A stretch of 64,000 nt of DNA from Bog-793 sp050014835 (GTDB taxonomy: Bacteria; Actinomycetota; Acidimicrobiia; Acidimicrobiales; Bog-793), in the NCBI GenBank assembly GCA_050014835.1, contig JBEKCO010000010.1, forward strand, positions 1 to 64,000, given 5' to 3'. Below the pieces are notes generated by a model. The model did no database searches. It saw only the letters and a list, made by a program, of their open reading frames with translations, and was not told the origin of the DNA. The translations under genes and the position numbers were made by a program. Below, piece after piece: positions 1 through 8,351 of this stretch. Each line of letters begins with the position of its first letter. The stretch's first letter is position 1.

Positions 1-761
1 ACGGCGACGGCGAGACCGAGCGCCACGACGACGGCGCGCAGCACTCCCGGGCTGACGAGGTGGACGACCCGTCCCCCCGCCATTCCACCGACCATGCTCG
101 TCGGGACCATCACCGCGACGAACGTCCACGAAACGTGACCCGAAAACGCGAGGAACACGCTCGCCACAACGCCGATCACGAACGAGAGCGCCTGCTTGAC
201 GGCGTTGAGGCGCGGCAGCCGGTCGTCGGAGAACAGCCCGAGGAACGCGAGCAGCATGATCCCGAGCCCGGCTCCGAAGAACCCCCCGTAGACCGCGGAC
301 AGAAACACCCCGGCGCGCATCAGGGCGCTCGGGTGGTGGTGCGGGCGCGGGACCGCACCGTTCGACGCCTGACGACGGGTGACCGCGGCACGCAACCTGT
401 CCTGCACGACGAGCAGACCGCACGAGAAAAGGATCAAGAACGGCACGACGTCGCGGAACTCCTGGGCCGAGGTGAGGACGAGGAGCACCGATCCTGCGAG
501 CCCGCCCGCGGCGGCGAAGACGCCGAGCTTCGCCGTCAGCGCGCCCTGGCCCTCCAGGTCGGCGCGCTGGGTATACGTACCGGCCGCGTAGCCCGGAGTG
601 AGCGAGATGATGTTCGTCACGTTCGCCCGCACCGGGGAGAGGCCGAGCGCCTGGAGAGCCGGGTACGACACGAGCGTCCCGCCACCGGCGACGGCGTTCA
701 CGGCACCGGCGATGCAACCGGCGCCGCCGGCGAGCACGTAGCCGAGCGCGCCGAGGCTCAC
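1..761 (-). CDS. TauE/SafE-family permease, C-terminus beyond left edge
   Basis: Integral membrane permease of the TauE/SafE (sulfite exporter, DUF81) family, thought to move small organic or sulfur anions. About 253 codons are visible. The N-terminal half has a glycine-rich helix with AVNAVAGGGTLVSYPAL and ANVTNI; the second repeat has YGGFFGAGLGIMLLAFLGL followed by LPRLNAVK, the classic paired family signatures. A cytoplasmic His-rich loop (RPHHHPS) joins the halves. I chose the GTG at 761 because it begins just before the first membrane helix; an in-frame ATG at 827 would add 22 polar residues and cannot be excluded. It is divergent from the DeoR-type gene at 1025. The substrate cannot be told from sequence. 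Confidence 0.85.
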   Translation of the reverse strand, partial: MSLGALGYVLAGGAGCIAGAVNAVAGGGTLVSYPALQALGLSPVRANVTNIISLTPGYAAGTYTQRADLEGQGALTAKLGVFAAAGGLAGSVLLVLTSAQEFRDVVPFLILFSCGLLVVQDRLRAAVTRRQASNGAVPRPHHHPSALMRAGVFLSAVYGGFFGAGLGIMLLAFLGLFSDDRLPRLNAVKQALSFVIGVVASVFLAFSGHVSWTFVAVMVPTSMVGGMAGGRVVHLVSPGVLRAVVVALGLAVA

Positions 762-910
762 GCCTCGACGCCGATCGCAGATCTCACCGTTCCCCCGCCG
801 GTCGGCGGTCGCCGGGGGTGTCGACATCGGCAGAGGCGGGACCCGGGAATGTGATGTGGCCGGCGATCCCCGCCGGAACGATGCGCCCGGGCTGCTCCCG
901 AATCTGCCTG

Positions 911-984
911 CTTTTGCTCGTTATCATGCGATATCGTCCACCCTCACCCGAGGACGGGCCAGCTCACCGGGATGGTCGAGGTGA
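911..984. promoter_or_regulatory. Candidate operator/promoter region between permease and DeoR gene
   Basis: The divergent intergenic space contains one conspicuously AT-rich island at 911-937 (TTTTGCTCGTTATCATGCGA) in otherwise GC-rich DNA. It resembles the TGTTCG/CGAACA layout of GlpR-type DeoR operators only loosely, and includes TATCAT, a possible rightward -10. A second inverted pair TCACC (964-968) / GGTGA (980-984) lies closer to the regulator start. Binding by the adjacent regulator is an inference from position. Confidence 0.3.
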
Positions 985-1024
985 CCTGAATCGCCCCGCC
1001 ACGTTCTAGCCGAGGAGACATTTG

Positions 1025-1810
1025 GTGATCGCGGCACAAAGACGACGCGCCATACTGCGCCAGATCGGTGACAACGGCTACGTCGAAGCAAGTCGGCTCA
1101 GCACGGAGCTCGGCGTCGACGAGTCGACGATCCGTCGGGACCTCAGCGCCCTCGCCCGCAACGGGCTCGTCCAGAGGACTCACGGTGGCGCACTGCCGTT
1201 GGGGCCGACCGGAACGACTGACCCCGCCGACTTGGCGCGTGGGTCCGAACATGCCGAAGAGAAACGGGCGATCGCGCGCTTCGCTGCCGGTCTCGTTGCC
1301 GACGGAGACTCGGTCGCCCTCGACGTCGGTTCGACGACGGGCGCGCTCGCCCGCGAACTCTCGGCAAGACGCGACCTCACGATCGTGACCTGCGACCTCG
1401 GCGTCGCCCACTTCCTGGCGGTCGGACGCCACGTTCGCCTCGTCGTCGCCGGGGGCGAGCTGAGCGAGGACCGCCGCTCCCTCGCCGGCCCGTGGACGCT
1501 GAACCAGCTCGCCGGCATCCACGTCGACCGGGCGTTCATCGGCGCCTCCGCGGTCGACGCCTCCGGGGGGGCCATGATCGACGACCTCCTCGGTGTCCCG
1601 TTGAAAAGGGCGATCCTCGCCGCGGCACGTTCGGCCATCCTCGTCGCCGACAGCTCCAAATTCAATCGTCACGCTTTCGCCGCGTTCGCTCGAATCGACG
1701 AATTCGACCTGCTCCTCACGGATGACCGACTCGCCGTCACCGAACGCGGCCCCTTCGGCGCGTCGCTCGTGTGCGTCGCTGTCGGCGCGTCCGGATCGGG
1801 CGATCGCTGA
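1025..1810 (+). CDS. DeoR/GlpR-family transcriptional regulator
   Basis: Transcription factor of the DeoR family, usually a repressor of sugar or sugar-phosphate use released by a phosphorylated sugar. Residues about 5-60 form the winged helix-turn-helix (RRRAILRQIGDNGYVEASRL, then DESTIRRDLSAL and the HGGAL turn). Residues about 75-230 are the DeoRC sensor, with LDVGSTTGALA, VVAGGEL, DRAFIGAS and the conserved VADSSKF near the end. Length (261 aa) is normal. GTG 1025 is preferred over TTG 1022 because GAGGAG at 1012-1017 is 7 nt upstream. It is divergent from the TauE-like gene, its most likely local target, and convergent with the YfhO-like gene. The effector is unknown. Confidence 0.9.
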   Translation: MIAAQRRRAILRQIGDNGYVEASRLSTELGVDESTIRRDLSALARNGLVQRTHGGALPLGPTGTTDPADLARGSEHAEEKRAIARFAAGLVADGDSVALDVGSTTGALARELSARRDLTIVTCDLGVAHFLAVGRHVRLVVAGGELSEDRRSLAGPWTLNQLAGIHVDRAFIGASAVDASGGAMIDDLLGVPLKRAILAAARSAILVADSSKFNRHAFAAFARIDEFDLLLTDDRLAVTERGPFGASLVCVAVGASGSGDR

Positions 1811-1841
1811 TCTCGTCGTCCGGCGGAACTCAGCACCTGGC

Positions 1842-1857
1842 CGGGGATCTGACCCCG
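1842..1857. terminator. Hairpin between convergent genes
   Basis: CGGGG-ATCTGA-CCCCG, a perfect 5-bp stem with a 6-nt loop, sits in the 67-bp gap between the ends of the DeoR gene and the leftward YfhO-like gene. Its position suggests a bidirectional terminator, but there is no T-run on either strand. Confidence 0.4.
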
Positions 1858-1877
1858 TCTCGTCGAGCGGATGCGGC

Positions 1878-4292
1878 CTAGCTCTCGCTCCGGTCGCCGA
1901 CGCCGCCGTCTATGGGGCGCCGGCTGGCCGCGCGCCGGCGGGTACTCGCGAGCGCCGTTACCCCGAGACTGCGGAACGCCGGCAGGAACGGCCAGAGCAC
2001 CAGGGCGAGCAGGGCGAGCAGGGCGAGCACGATCCCGTAGGTGAGATCGCGGGGCCAGTAGTAGGCGACGACGGAGCGCGTGCCGGCCGGCACGGTGACT
2101 TCGAGGAAGGAGCCTTCGTAGCCGTGGACGGCGAGCGGACGGCCGTCCGCGGTGACGTGCCAGCCGGGCACGTCGGTGATCCGCAGAACGAGCTCCGTGG
2201 GCCTTTTCACCCGCACGGTCAACGTGTACCTCGCGTCGCTTGGATGCCGCGTCGAGACGACCTCGGCCTGGGAGTGGGGAGCTGCGAAGGTGAACTTCGC
2301 CGCATCCGGCACCTTGGCGAGTTCCAGGTGGGCCCCGTTGGCAAGCGTCAGGACCGCGACCTTCTTCATCCCCGCGGGCACCGGCAGTCCCGGCCCGACG
2401 AGCACGTACGACACCCCGTAGCGCCTCGCCAGCGCCACGGTGTTGATCGACGGGGCAAAGAACTGCAGGTTGCCGATGTAGGCCTGTCCCGAATCGGGCA
2501 CCGGCCAGTTCGAGAAGTACGACTCCGGGATCGTCGGGTCGTGCATCGCCAGCTCGTCGACGCCGTAGCCGAGCTGGATGTTCGGGATGAACCCGATGCC
2601 CAACCATTGCCGGATCCCGCACGGCAACCCGACGCGGGTAGGCGGCGGGTTGGCGCACGTGGTGTTCGGTCCGTCGCTCCCCAACAGGGACGTCCCGACG
2701 ATCCGCTGCACGGTCGACACCATCGGCGTCACCGGGAAGAGGTCCGTCGAGTAGCTGTTGAACCCCACCCCGGCGAACACGAGGAACGCCGCCTGGGCCG
2801 AGACGAGCGCCGCACCAAGGAGCGCGGCGAACCGCCGGCGCGCCGGAGCACCGAGGCGCCCGACGACGAGCACACCCGCCCAGGCAACGACGAGGAGCCC
2901 GATCGTCGCCGACGGCCAGATCAGGCTCGACCGGCGCAACGACTGCTCCAACGAGGTGAGGCCGTGGTCGTGGACCGCCCGCCACATGAAACCGATGACG
3001 ACCGCGACGGCGGCCGTCATTCCGCCGAACGCCAGCCGCACGCCTCGTTCACCGAAGCGCTTCACGACGATGTCGCACCCGAGACCGGCGAGCACGGCGA
3101 TCGGGAAGCCCAAGACGATGAGGATGCGGTGGATCGGTAGCGACTCGAGGCCGAGGCGGTTGACGAGGTGCTCGACCCAGGTCCCGCCGACCGCGTAGGC
3201 GACGAGCACGCAACCCAGCGCTCCGAGCGTCATCCCGACGACGGCGGGACGCCTCCAGGCGATGAGGATCGCGACACCGGCGAGCACCAGCGCGATCACG
3301 CCGACGTAGGCCGAGGACTCGACGTAGTTGGCCGGTCCGAACCACGTGCTGCCGAGCGTCGGCAGGCCGTAGAAACCCTGGGTGAAGACCTCGGCGATCG
3401 CCCGCAGCCCGAACTGCCCGTCGAGGTCCTTGTCGAGGCGCGCCGAGTGGGCGAGCAGCGCGACGCCGGGGAGCCACAGCGGGGCGGAGAGCGCGATCCC
3501 GCCGGCGAAGCCGGCGCCCACGCGAGCGAGTCCTCTCGTCGCGAGCCGACGCTTCTTGGCGAGGATGACGAGCGCCGCGACGCCGAGGATGCCCAGCAGG
3601 GTGACGCCCATGAAGACGTACTCCTCGGGGAACCCGCCGTAGACGGCGAAGGCGACCGACCCGGCGAGCAGCCAGAGGTCGCGCACCCGGCGCCGGGAGC
3701 GGTAGGCGAGGACGACGCCGGCGACGATGAAGCCCGACCAGGCGACCGGTCCCCCGACCGCCCAGCCGAGGAACCCGGTGAAGCTCCCGGACAGCATGAA
3801 CGTGACGCCCCCGAGCGTGGCGCCGACCGGCCCGGCCCGCAGCACCCGGCAGCACACGTAGGTGCCGATCCCGGCGATGAGCAGCTTGCCGAGCACGGTG
3901 ATGAGGAACGACGCCGACAGCGGGAAGAGGTAGCCGACGAGCGACGGGAGCGCGAGGGGCGCTGATTCGAAGTTGAAAAGCTGTGGCAGCCCCGTGCCCG
4001 CGTAGCTGTCCCACAGCGGCAGCGAACCGTGGTGGACGATCTGCCAGTCGAGCGTGTTCCACGGCACGTCCTGGTCGATGACGTCGCCGATCAGGTGGTT
4101 GTGGATCGGCGTCGTGACGATGTCCCGCGTGAGGTACGAGGCCGAGGCGCCGAGCTGGCCCGGCCCGAAGCTGAAGCCGTCCTTCAGCGCCGGCGACAGG
4201 TACAAGAGCGCGACGAGAACGACGACGGCGACCCCGATGGCGTCGGCGATCCCGCGGTGGCGGTGGACGGCCGCGACGAGCCGGGCGGTCAC
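1878..4292 (-). CDS. YfhO-like multi-pass membrane protein
   Basis: Large (804 aa) membrane protein resembling the YfhO family, which has a glycosyltransferase-C-like fold with many N-terminal helices and a C-terminal extracytoplasmic domain. Helices run from residue about 17 to 480. The first outer loop carries the acidic/aromatic stretch VIDQDVPWNTLDWQI and PLWDSYAGTGLPQLFNF, typical of these proteins. After about residue 500 comes a soluble beta-rich domain ending in PGWHVTADGRPLAVHGYEGSFLEV, the YfhO-type C-terminal signature, then a last helix and an Arg-rich tail. GTG start, 16 nt after the GuaB3 stop, so probably co-transcribed. Likely role: glycosylation of an envelope component from a polyprenol-linked donor; acceptor unknown. 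A relative is cut at the right window edge. Confidence 0.75.
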   Translation of the reverse strand: MTARLVAAVHRHRGIADAIGVAVVVLVALLYLSPALKDGFSFGPGQLGASASYLTRDIVTTPIHNHLIGDVIDQDVPWNTLDWQIVHHGSLPLWDSYAGTGLPQLFNFESAPLALPSLVGYLFPLSASFLITVLGKLLIAGIGTYVCCRVLRAGPVGATLGGVTFMLSGSFTGFLGWAVGGPVAWSGFIVAGVVLAYRSRRRVRDLWLLAGSVAFAVYGGFPEEYVFMGVTLLGILGVAALVILAKKRRLATRGLARVGAGFAGGIALSAPLWLPGVALLAHSARLDKDLDGQFGLRAIAEVFTQGFYGLPTLGSTWFGPANYVESSAYVGVIALVLAGVAILIAWRRPAVVGMTLGALGCVLVAYAVGGTWVEHLVNRLGLESLPIHRILIVLGFPIAVLAGLGCDIVVKRFGERGVRLAFGGMTAAVAVVIGFMWRAVHDHGLTSLEQSLRRSSLIWPSATIGLLVVAWAGVLVVGRLGAPARRRFAALLGAALVSAQAAFLVFAGVGFNSYSTDLFPVTPMVSTVQRIVGTSLLGSDGPNTTCANPPPTRVGLPCGIRQWLGIGFIPNIQLGYGVDELAMHDPTIPESYFSNWPVPDSGQAYIGNLQFFAPSINTVALARRYGVSYVLVGPGLPVPAGMKKVAVLTLANGAHLELAKVPDAAKFTFAAPHSQAEVVSTRHPSDARYTLTVRVKRPTELVLRITDVPGWHVTADGRPLAVHGYEGSFLEVTVPAGTRSVVAYYWPRDLTYGIVLALLALLALVLWPFLPAFRSLGVTALASTRRRAASRRPIDGGVGDRSES

Positions 4293-4308
4293 GTGCGGCG
4301 CGCCCCCA

Positions 4309-5475
4309 TCACGCCTCCCGCCCGCTCCCGCTCGTTCCCCCCGGGCGCCGGATCCGTCTCCTCGGGCTCGGCGCCACGAGCATCGTCGCCTTGTGGAACT
4401 CGCGGACCGTCCCGTACCCCGACATCGCCATGGACGCGCGCAGCGCCCCGAAGAGGTTGCACCGGCCGTCGGCGTCGTGGGAGGGGCCGGTGAGGATCTC
4501 CTCGAGCGTGCCGAGGACCGGCGTGCGGTCGACCGCGCCCCGCGGCAACGTCGCGTGGCCGGCCGCCGGCGCGAACCAGACGCCGCGACCCGGCATCTCC
4601 GCCGCCGCGGCCAACGGCGTCGAGAGCATCACGGCGTCGGCGCCGCAGGCGATCGCCGCGGCGACGTCGCCGCCCGTGGCGATCGGGCCCTCGGCGACGA
4701 CGTGCACGTAGACGCCCGTCTCCTCGAGATGGCGGCTGCGCGCCCCCGCGGCGTCGGCGATCGCCGTCGCCATCGGCGCGGCGACACCGAGCACGCGCCG
4801 TGCCGAACCCGCCGACTCCCCCGGGCCGAGACCGACGAGCACGCCGACGGCGCCCGTCCGCATGAGGTGGAGCGCCCCCTGGTACGACGCGCACCAGCCC
4901 ACAATCACCGGCAGGTCGAGGGCGCGGATGAACCGCTCGAGGTCGAGGCCGACCGCGGAGCGCGAGACGTGCTCCGCCGAGATCGCCGTGCCGGCGATGA
5001 CGAGGACGTCGAGGCCGGCCCCGGCGGCGACCGGGACGAGCGCCGCGGCCCGCTGGGGCGTCACGGCCCCGCAGGCGACCGCGCCGGCGTCGGCGATCGC
5101 CTGCACCCGCGCCGCGACGAGCTCAGCCTTCACCGGCTCGGCGTAGATCTCCTGCAGGCGCCGGGTGACCCGGTCCGCGCTCAGCAGGGCGACCTCCTCG
5201 AGGAGCGGGGCCGGGTCGGCATACCTCGTCCACAGCCCTTCGAGATCGAGAACGGCGAGGCCGCCAGCCGAGTCGATCAGCCGGGCCGAGTCGGGGCCGA
5301 CGATGCCGTCCCGGGGCGCGGCCATGAAGGGCAGCGCGAACAGGTAGGCGTCGAGCTGCCAGGAGACGTCGACGTCACGCGGGTCACGGGTCCGGCGCGA
5401 CGGGATGACCGCCACCTCGTCGAGCCGGTAGCCGCGACGGCCGACCTTGCCCATCCCGATCTCGGCGTCCGCCAC
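4309..5475 (-). CDS. guaB3: GuaB3-family IMP dehydrogenase-related protein
   Basis: TIM-barrel protein of the actinobacterial GuaB3 group (388 aa, no CBS domains), related to IMP dehydrogenase and GMP reductase. It opens with the GuaB3 signature MGKVGRRGYRLDEVAVIP and retains the phosphate-binding segments (VGLGPG, ADAVMLSTPLA). In true IMPDH the loop after GxGPG carries the catalytic cysteine; here the loop reads GPGESAGSARR, with no Cys, so ordinary IMP oxidation is unlikely. A strong Shine-Dalgarno (AGGAGAGG) precedes the GTG start. The purine-related role is inferred from family; published GuaB3 function is not firmly settled to my knowledge. Downstream, the YfhO-like gene follows closely. 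Confidence 0.88.
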   Translation of the reverse strand: MADAEIGMGKVGRRGYRLDEVAVIPSRRTRDPRDVDVSWQLDAYLFALPFMAAPRDGIVGPDSARLIDSAGGLAVLDLEGLWTRYADPAPLLEEVALLSADRVTRRLQEIYAEPVKAELVAARVQAIADAGAVACGAVTPQRAAALVPVAAGAGLDVLVIAGTAISAEHVSRSAVGLDLERFIRALDLPVIVGWCASYQGALHLMRTGAVGVLVGLGPGESAGSARRVLGVAAPMATAIADAAGARSRHLEETGVYVHVVAEGPIATGGDVAAAIACGADAVMLSTPLAAAAEMPGRGVWFAPAAGHATLPRGAVDRTPVLGTLEEILTGPSHDADGRCNLFGALRASMAMSGYGTVREFHKATMLVAPSPRRRIRRPGGTSGSGREA

Positions 5476-5553
5476 GTGTGAAACCTCTCCTCACCCGAAA
5501 ACCGCGTCCCGGAACCAGCGGACGACCCCTGTGGACAGTAGTCGAGCCCCGAA

Positions 5554-6225
5554 CTAAGTCTCGGCGACGACCGCGGCGAGCAGATCCCAGACGATCCGGG
5601 CGGTCAAGCCCCAGATGAGGTCGTCGGCCAGTTCCGGCGTCCCGGCGAAAAAGCAGACGCCGGCGTCGCGTCCGGGGGCGTCCCAGCGTTCCTGCCAAGA
5701 GATGCCATCCGCGGCCAGTGACGCCAGTGGCACCTCGAGGATCGCCGCCACCTCGTGCCCGTCGGCCACGTAGTCGGGGTGCCCCGTGACGACCCCGACA
5801 AACGGGACGACCCGCTCATGCCCCCGGACGCGTTCGACGACGGCGAAGGAGCCGATCACCTCGACGAGACCCGGATCGAGCCCGATCTCCTCCTGCGACT
5901 CGCGCAGCGCCGCGGCCAGCGGCTCCTCGCCGGGCTCGAGGTGCCCTCCGGGGAAGGCGAGGTTGCCCGCATCGCGCTCGAGCGCCGCCGAGCGGCGGAT
6001 GAGGACGAGCGCCGCCTCGCCCCCGCGCACGACGACCGGGACGAGCACCGCCGAGTGGACGGGCGGCGAAGGCGCCGGCGTCGTCGCCAGATGCGCGAGC
6101 CCGCGTCGCAACCGTTCGACCGGGATCGAGGACCGGCGCGCCGCCGGGAGTGTCGTCCACGGCGCGGGATCGCCGCGACACGCGTCATTCGGGCGGGGGA
6201 CGATCTGGCGGTACGTCTCCGGCAC
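5554..6225 (-). CDS. Nudix hydrolase, CoA-pyrophosphatase type
   Basis: Cytosolic Nudix enzyme (223 aa) that most likely cleaves the diphosphate of coenzyme A or its esters. The Nudix box is complete: GGHLEPGEEPLAAALRESQE followed by EIGL, with the metal-binding REXXEE glutamates. The segment before it, LIRRSAALERDAGNLAFPGG, matches the CoA-hydrolase (UPF0035) motif, though its usual His is replaced by Asp. GTG start at 6225 with TACGCT six nucleotides upstream, suggesting a leaderless mRNA separate from groEL. The 78 bp to GuaB3 show no hairpin, so read-through into guaB3 is possible. Confidence 0.87.
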   Translation of the reverse strand: MPETYRQIVPRPNDACRGDPAPWTTLPAARRSSIPVERLRRGLAHLATTPAPSPPVHSAVLVPVVVRGGEAALVLIRRSAALERDAGNLAFPGGHLEPGEEPLAAALRESQEEIGLDPGLVEVIGSFAVVERVRGHERVVPFVGVVTGHPDYVADGHEVAAILEVPLASLAADGISWQERWDAPGRDAGVCFFAGTPELADDLIWGLTARIVWDLLAAVVAET

Positions 6226-6231
6226 GCGCGG

Positions 6232-6237
6232 AGCGTA
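6232..6237 (-). promoter_or_regulatory. Leaderless -10 box for Nudix gene
   Basis: TACGCT on the minus strand ends 6 nt before the GTG at 6225, the spacing expected if transcription starts at the start codon. No Shine-Dalgarno is visible. No convincing -35 was seen. Confidence 0.4.
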
Positions 6238-6254
6238 CCTGACCCCACGGCGTG

Positions 6255-6272
6255 CGCCGGATGAGACCGGCG
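6255..6272 (-). terminator. Hairpin after groEL
   Basis: CGCCGG-TCTCAT-CCGGCG, a perfect 6-bp GC stem with a 6-nt loop, lies 30 nt beyond the groEL stop codon. It could end or weaken groESL transcription before the Nudix gene. No U-run follows. Confidence 0.4.
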
Positions 6273-6301
6273 TCCGCCGCGGGGTGCGGGTCGCTGCGGT
6301 G

Positions 6302-7930
6302 CTACATCATCCCCATGCCGCTCGCGTCCGGGCCGGCCGGCGCGGCGGGCTTCTTCTCGGGCTTGTCGACGACGAGCACGTCGGTCGTCAAAAGCAACGC
6401 CGCGACCGAGGCCGCGTTCTGCAGAGCCGACCGCGTCACCTTCGCCGGGTCGATGATGCCCGACTTCACGAGGTCTTCGATGACGCCGGTCTGGGCGTTC
6501 AGCCCGATCGTGCCCTCGCGGGACTCGACGTCGCGGACCATGAGCGACCCTTCGAGCCCGGCGTTCAGCGCGATCCACTTCAATGGCTCCTCGAGGGCGC
6601 GGGCGACGGCCATGGCGCCCGTCTCCTCGTCGCCTTTCAGCGAATGCGCCACCTTCTCGACCGCCCCGCGGGCGCGGAGCAACGCTGTCCCGCCACCGGC
6701 GACGACGCCCTCCTCGATCGCGGCACGGGTCGCGGAGAGCGCGTCCTCGATGCGGTGCTTCTTCTCCTTCAGCTCGACCTCCGTCGCCGCGCCGACGCGG
6801 ACCACCGCGACGCCCGCGACAAGCTTGGCGACCCGCTCCTGGAGCTTCTCCCGGTCCCAGTCCGAGTCGGACTCTTCGATCTCGTGTTTCATCTGGGCGA
6901 TCCGGGCCTTCACCGCATCCTCGGAGCCGGCGCCTTCGACGATCGTCGTGTCGTCCTTCGTCACGACGACGCGACGCGCATGTCCCATCACGTCGAGCGT
7001 CGCCGACTCGAGCTTCAGCCCGACCTCCTCGGCGACGACCTGGGCGCCGGTCATGACGGCGATGTCGGCGAGCATCTCCTTGCGGCGTTGCCCGTAGGCC
7101 GGGGACTTGACGGCGATCGACTGGAACGTGCCGCGGATCTTGTTCACGACGAGCGTCGCGAGCGCTTCGCCCTCGACCTCTTCGGCGATGATGAGCAGCG
7201 GCTTGCCGGTCTGCATCACCTTCTCGAGCACCGGGACGAGATCGTGCACGGCCGAGATCTTCGAGTCGACGATGAGGATCTGCGGGTCCTCGAGCACGCC
7301 CTCTTGACGATCGGGGTCGGTCACGAAATACGGCGAGAGGTAGCCCTTGTCGAACTGCATGCCCTCGGTGAACTCGAGCTCGAGCCCGAAGGTGTTCGAC
7401 TCCTCGACGGTCACGGTCCCGTCCTTGCCGACCTTGTCGATGGCGTCAGCGAGGACTTCGCCGATAGAAGCGTCGGCGGCCGAGATCGCGGCGATCTGGG
7501 CGATCTCGTGCCGGCCCTCGACGTCGCGCGCCTGGGACTTGATCGATTCGACTGCCGCGACGACGCCGCGCTCGATGCCGCGCTTCAGCGCCATCGGGTT
7601 CGCGCCGGCCGCCACGTTGCGCAGGCCTTCGCGCACGAGCGCCTGGGCGAGGACGGTGGCGGTCGTCGTCCCGTCGCCGGCGATGTCGTTCGTCTTCGTC
7701 GCCACCTCACGGACGAGATGCGCGCCGAGGTTCTCGAACGGGTCGTCGAGATCGATCTCCTTGGCGATCGTGACGCCGTCGTTCGTGATCGTCGGCGCGC
7801 CCCATTTCTTGTCGAGGACGACGTTGCGGCCCTTCGGCCCGAGGGTCACCTTCACGGTGTCGGCGAGCTTGTTCACGCCGTTCTCGAGGCCCCGGCGGGC
7901 GGCTTCGTCGAAGAGCAGGATCTTCGGCAT
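6302..7930 (-). CDS. groL: Chaperonin GroEL (60 kDa)
   Basis: ATP-dependent chaperonin subunit that forms the double-ring folding chamber with GroES. At 542 aa it has the full family length, with the ATP-binding DGTTTATVLA segment (around residue 87), VTLGPKGRNVVLDKKWG near the N-terminus, and the hydrophobic apical region in the middle. It ends in the flexible Gly/Met tail DASGMGMM rather than a His-rich tail, so it looks like the canonical folding paralogue. Its ATG overlaps the groES TGA by one base (TGATG), giving translational coupling. Expression should follow the CIRCE operator upstream of groES. Confidence 0.98.
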   Translation of the reverse strand: MPKILLFDEAARRGLENGVNKLADTVKVTLGPKGRNVVLDKKWGAPTITNDGVTIAKEIDLDDPFENLGAHLVREVATKTNDIAGDGTTTATVLAQALVREGLRNVAAGANPMALKRGIERGVVAAVESIKSQARDVEGRHEIAQIAAISAADASIGEVLADAIDKVGKDGTVTVEESNTFGLELEFTEGMQFDKGYLSPYFVTDPDRQEGVLEDPQILIVDSKISAVHDLVPVLEKVMQTGKPLLIIAEEVEGEALATLVVNKIRGTFQSIAVKSPAYGQRRKEMLADIAVMTGAQVVAEEVGLKLESATLDVMGHARRVVVTKDDTTIVEGAGSEDAVKARIAQMKHEIEESDSDWDREKLQERVAKLVAGVAVVRVGAATEVELKEKKHRIEDALSATRAAIEEGVVAGGGTALLRARGAVEKVAHSLKGDEETGAMAVARALEEPLKWIALNAGLEGSLMVRDVESREGTIGLNAQTGVIEDLVKSGIIDPAKVTRSALQNAASVAALLLTTDVLVVDKPEKKPAAPAGPDASGMGMM

Positions 7931-8223
7931 CAGCCGACCACCTTGGCGAGCACGTCGCGGCCCGACAGGATGAGCAGGTCCTCACCGTCGATCGTGATCT
8001 CGGTGCCGCCGTACTTCGAGTAGACGACCTTGTCGCCGACCTTCACGTCGAGCGGGATGAGTTCGCCGGTGTTCTCGGCCCGGCGTCCGGGCCCGGCCGC
8101 GAGGACCTCGCCCTGCTGGGGCTTCTCCTTCGCCGTGTCGGGGATGACGAGACCCGACGCCGTCTTCTCCTCGGCCTCGCTCGGGCGGACGACGATGCGG
8201 TCGTCCAGCGGTTGCAGCTTCAT
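7930..8223 (-). CDS. groS: Co-chaperonin GroES (10 kDa)
   Basis: Heptameric lid of the GroEL chamber (97 aa). It begins MKLQPLDDRIVVRPSEAEEK, contains the mobile-loop region with the conserved SGLVIPDTAKEKPQQGEVLA, and ends ILSGRDVLAKVVG. The ATG at 8223 is fixed by the strong Shine-Dalgarno AGGAGG centred about 10 nt upstream; a longer in-frame extension to 8301 would run through the operator and is rejected. First gene of the groES-groEL operon, one-base overlap with groEL. Confidence 0.98.
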   Translation of the reverse strand: MKLQPLDDRIVVRPSEAEEKTASGLVIPDTAKEKPQQGEVLAAGPGRRAENTGELIPLDVKVGDKVVYSKYGGTEITIDGEDLLILSGRDVLAKVVG

Positions 8224-8246
8224 TTCCGCGGCCTCCTGTGGCTCCG

Positions 8247-8273
8247 TTGGCACTCTCTGGTTTCGAGTGCCAA
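8247..8273 (-). promoter_or_regulatory. CIRCE operator (HrcA binding site)
   Basis: Perfect inverted repeat TTGGCACTC (8247-8255) and GAGTGCCAA (8265-8273) separated by 9 nt. This matches the CIRCE consensus TTAGCACTC-N9-GAGTGCTAA at all but one symmetric position. It covers the expected transcription start of groES-groEL, 24 nt before the groES start codon. HrcA repression relieved on heat shock is the established mechanism for this element; hrcA itself is not in the window. Confidence 0.95.
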
Positions 8274-8301
8274 CGATACCGGGGCGCCCGCGCCCTGGCA
8301 A
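8273..8301 (-). promoter_or_regulatory. groESL promoter
   Basis: On the minus strand TTGCCA (8301-8296) and TATCGT (8278-8273) are separated by exactly 17 nt. The -10 box touches the upstream arm of the CIRCE, so bound HrcA would block the start site. Confidence 0.65.
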
Positions 8302-8351
8302 ACGGGTGGGCCGAGTGCTGACGACCTGGTCGGCCGGTCGCCCCGTCCCGG

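Noticed and set aside
8224..8301. 26-residue N-terminal extension of groES
   Set aside because: It would translate the CIRCE operator and promoter; AGGAGG before ATG 8223 is decisive.
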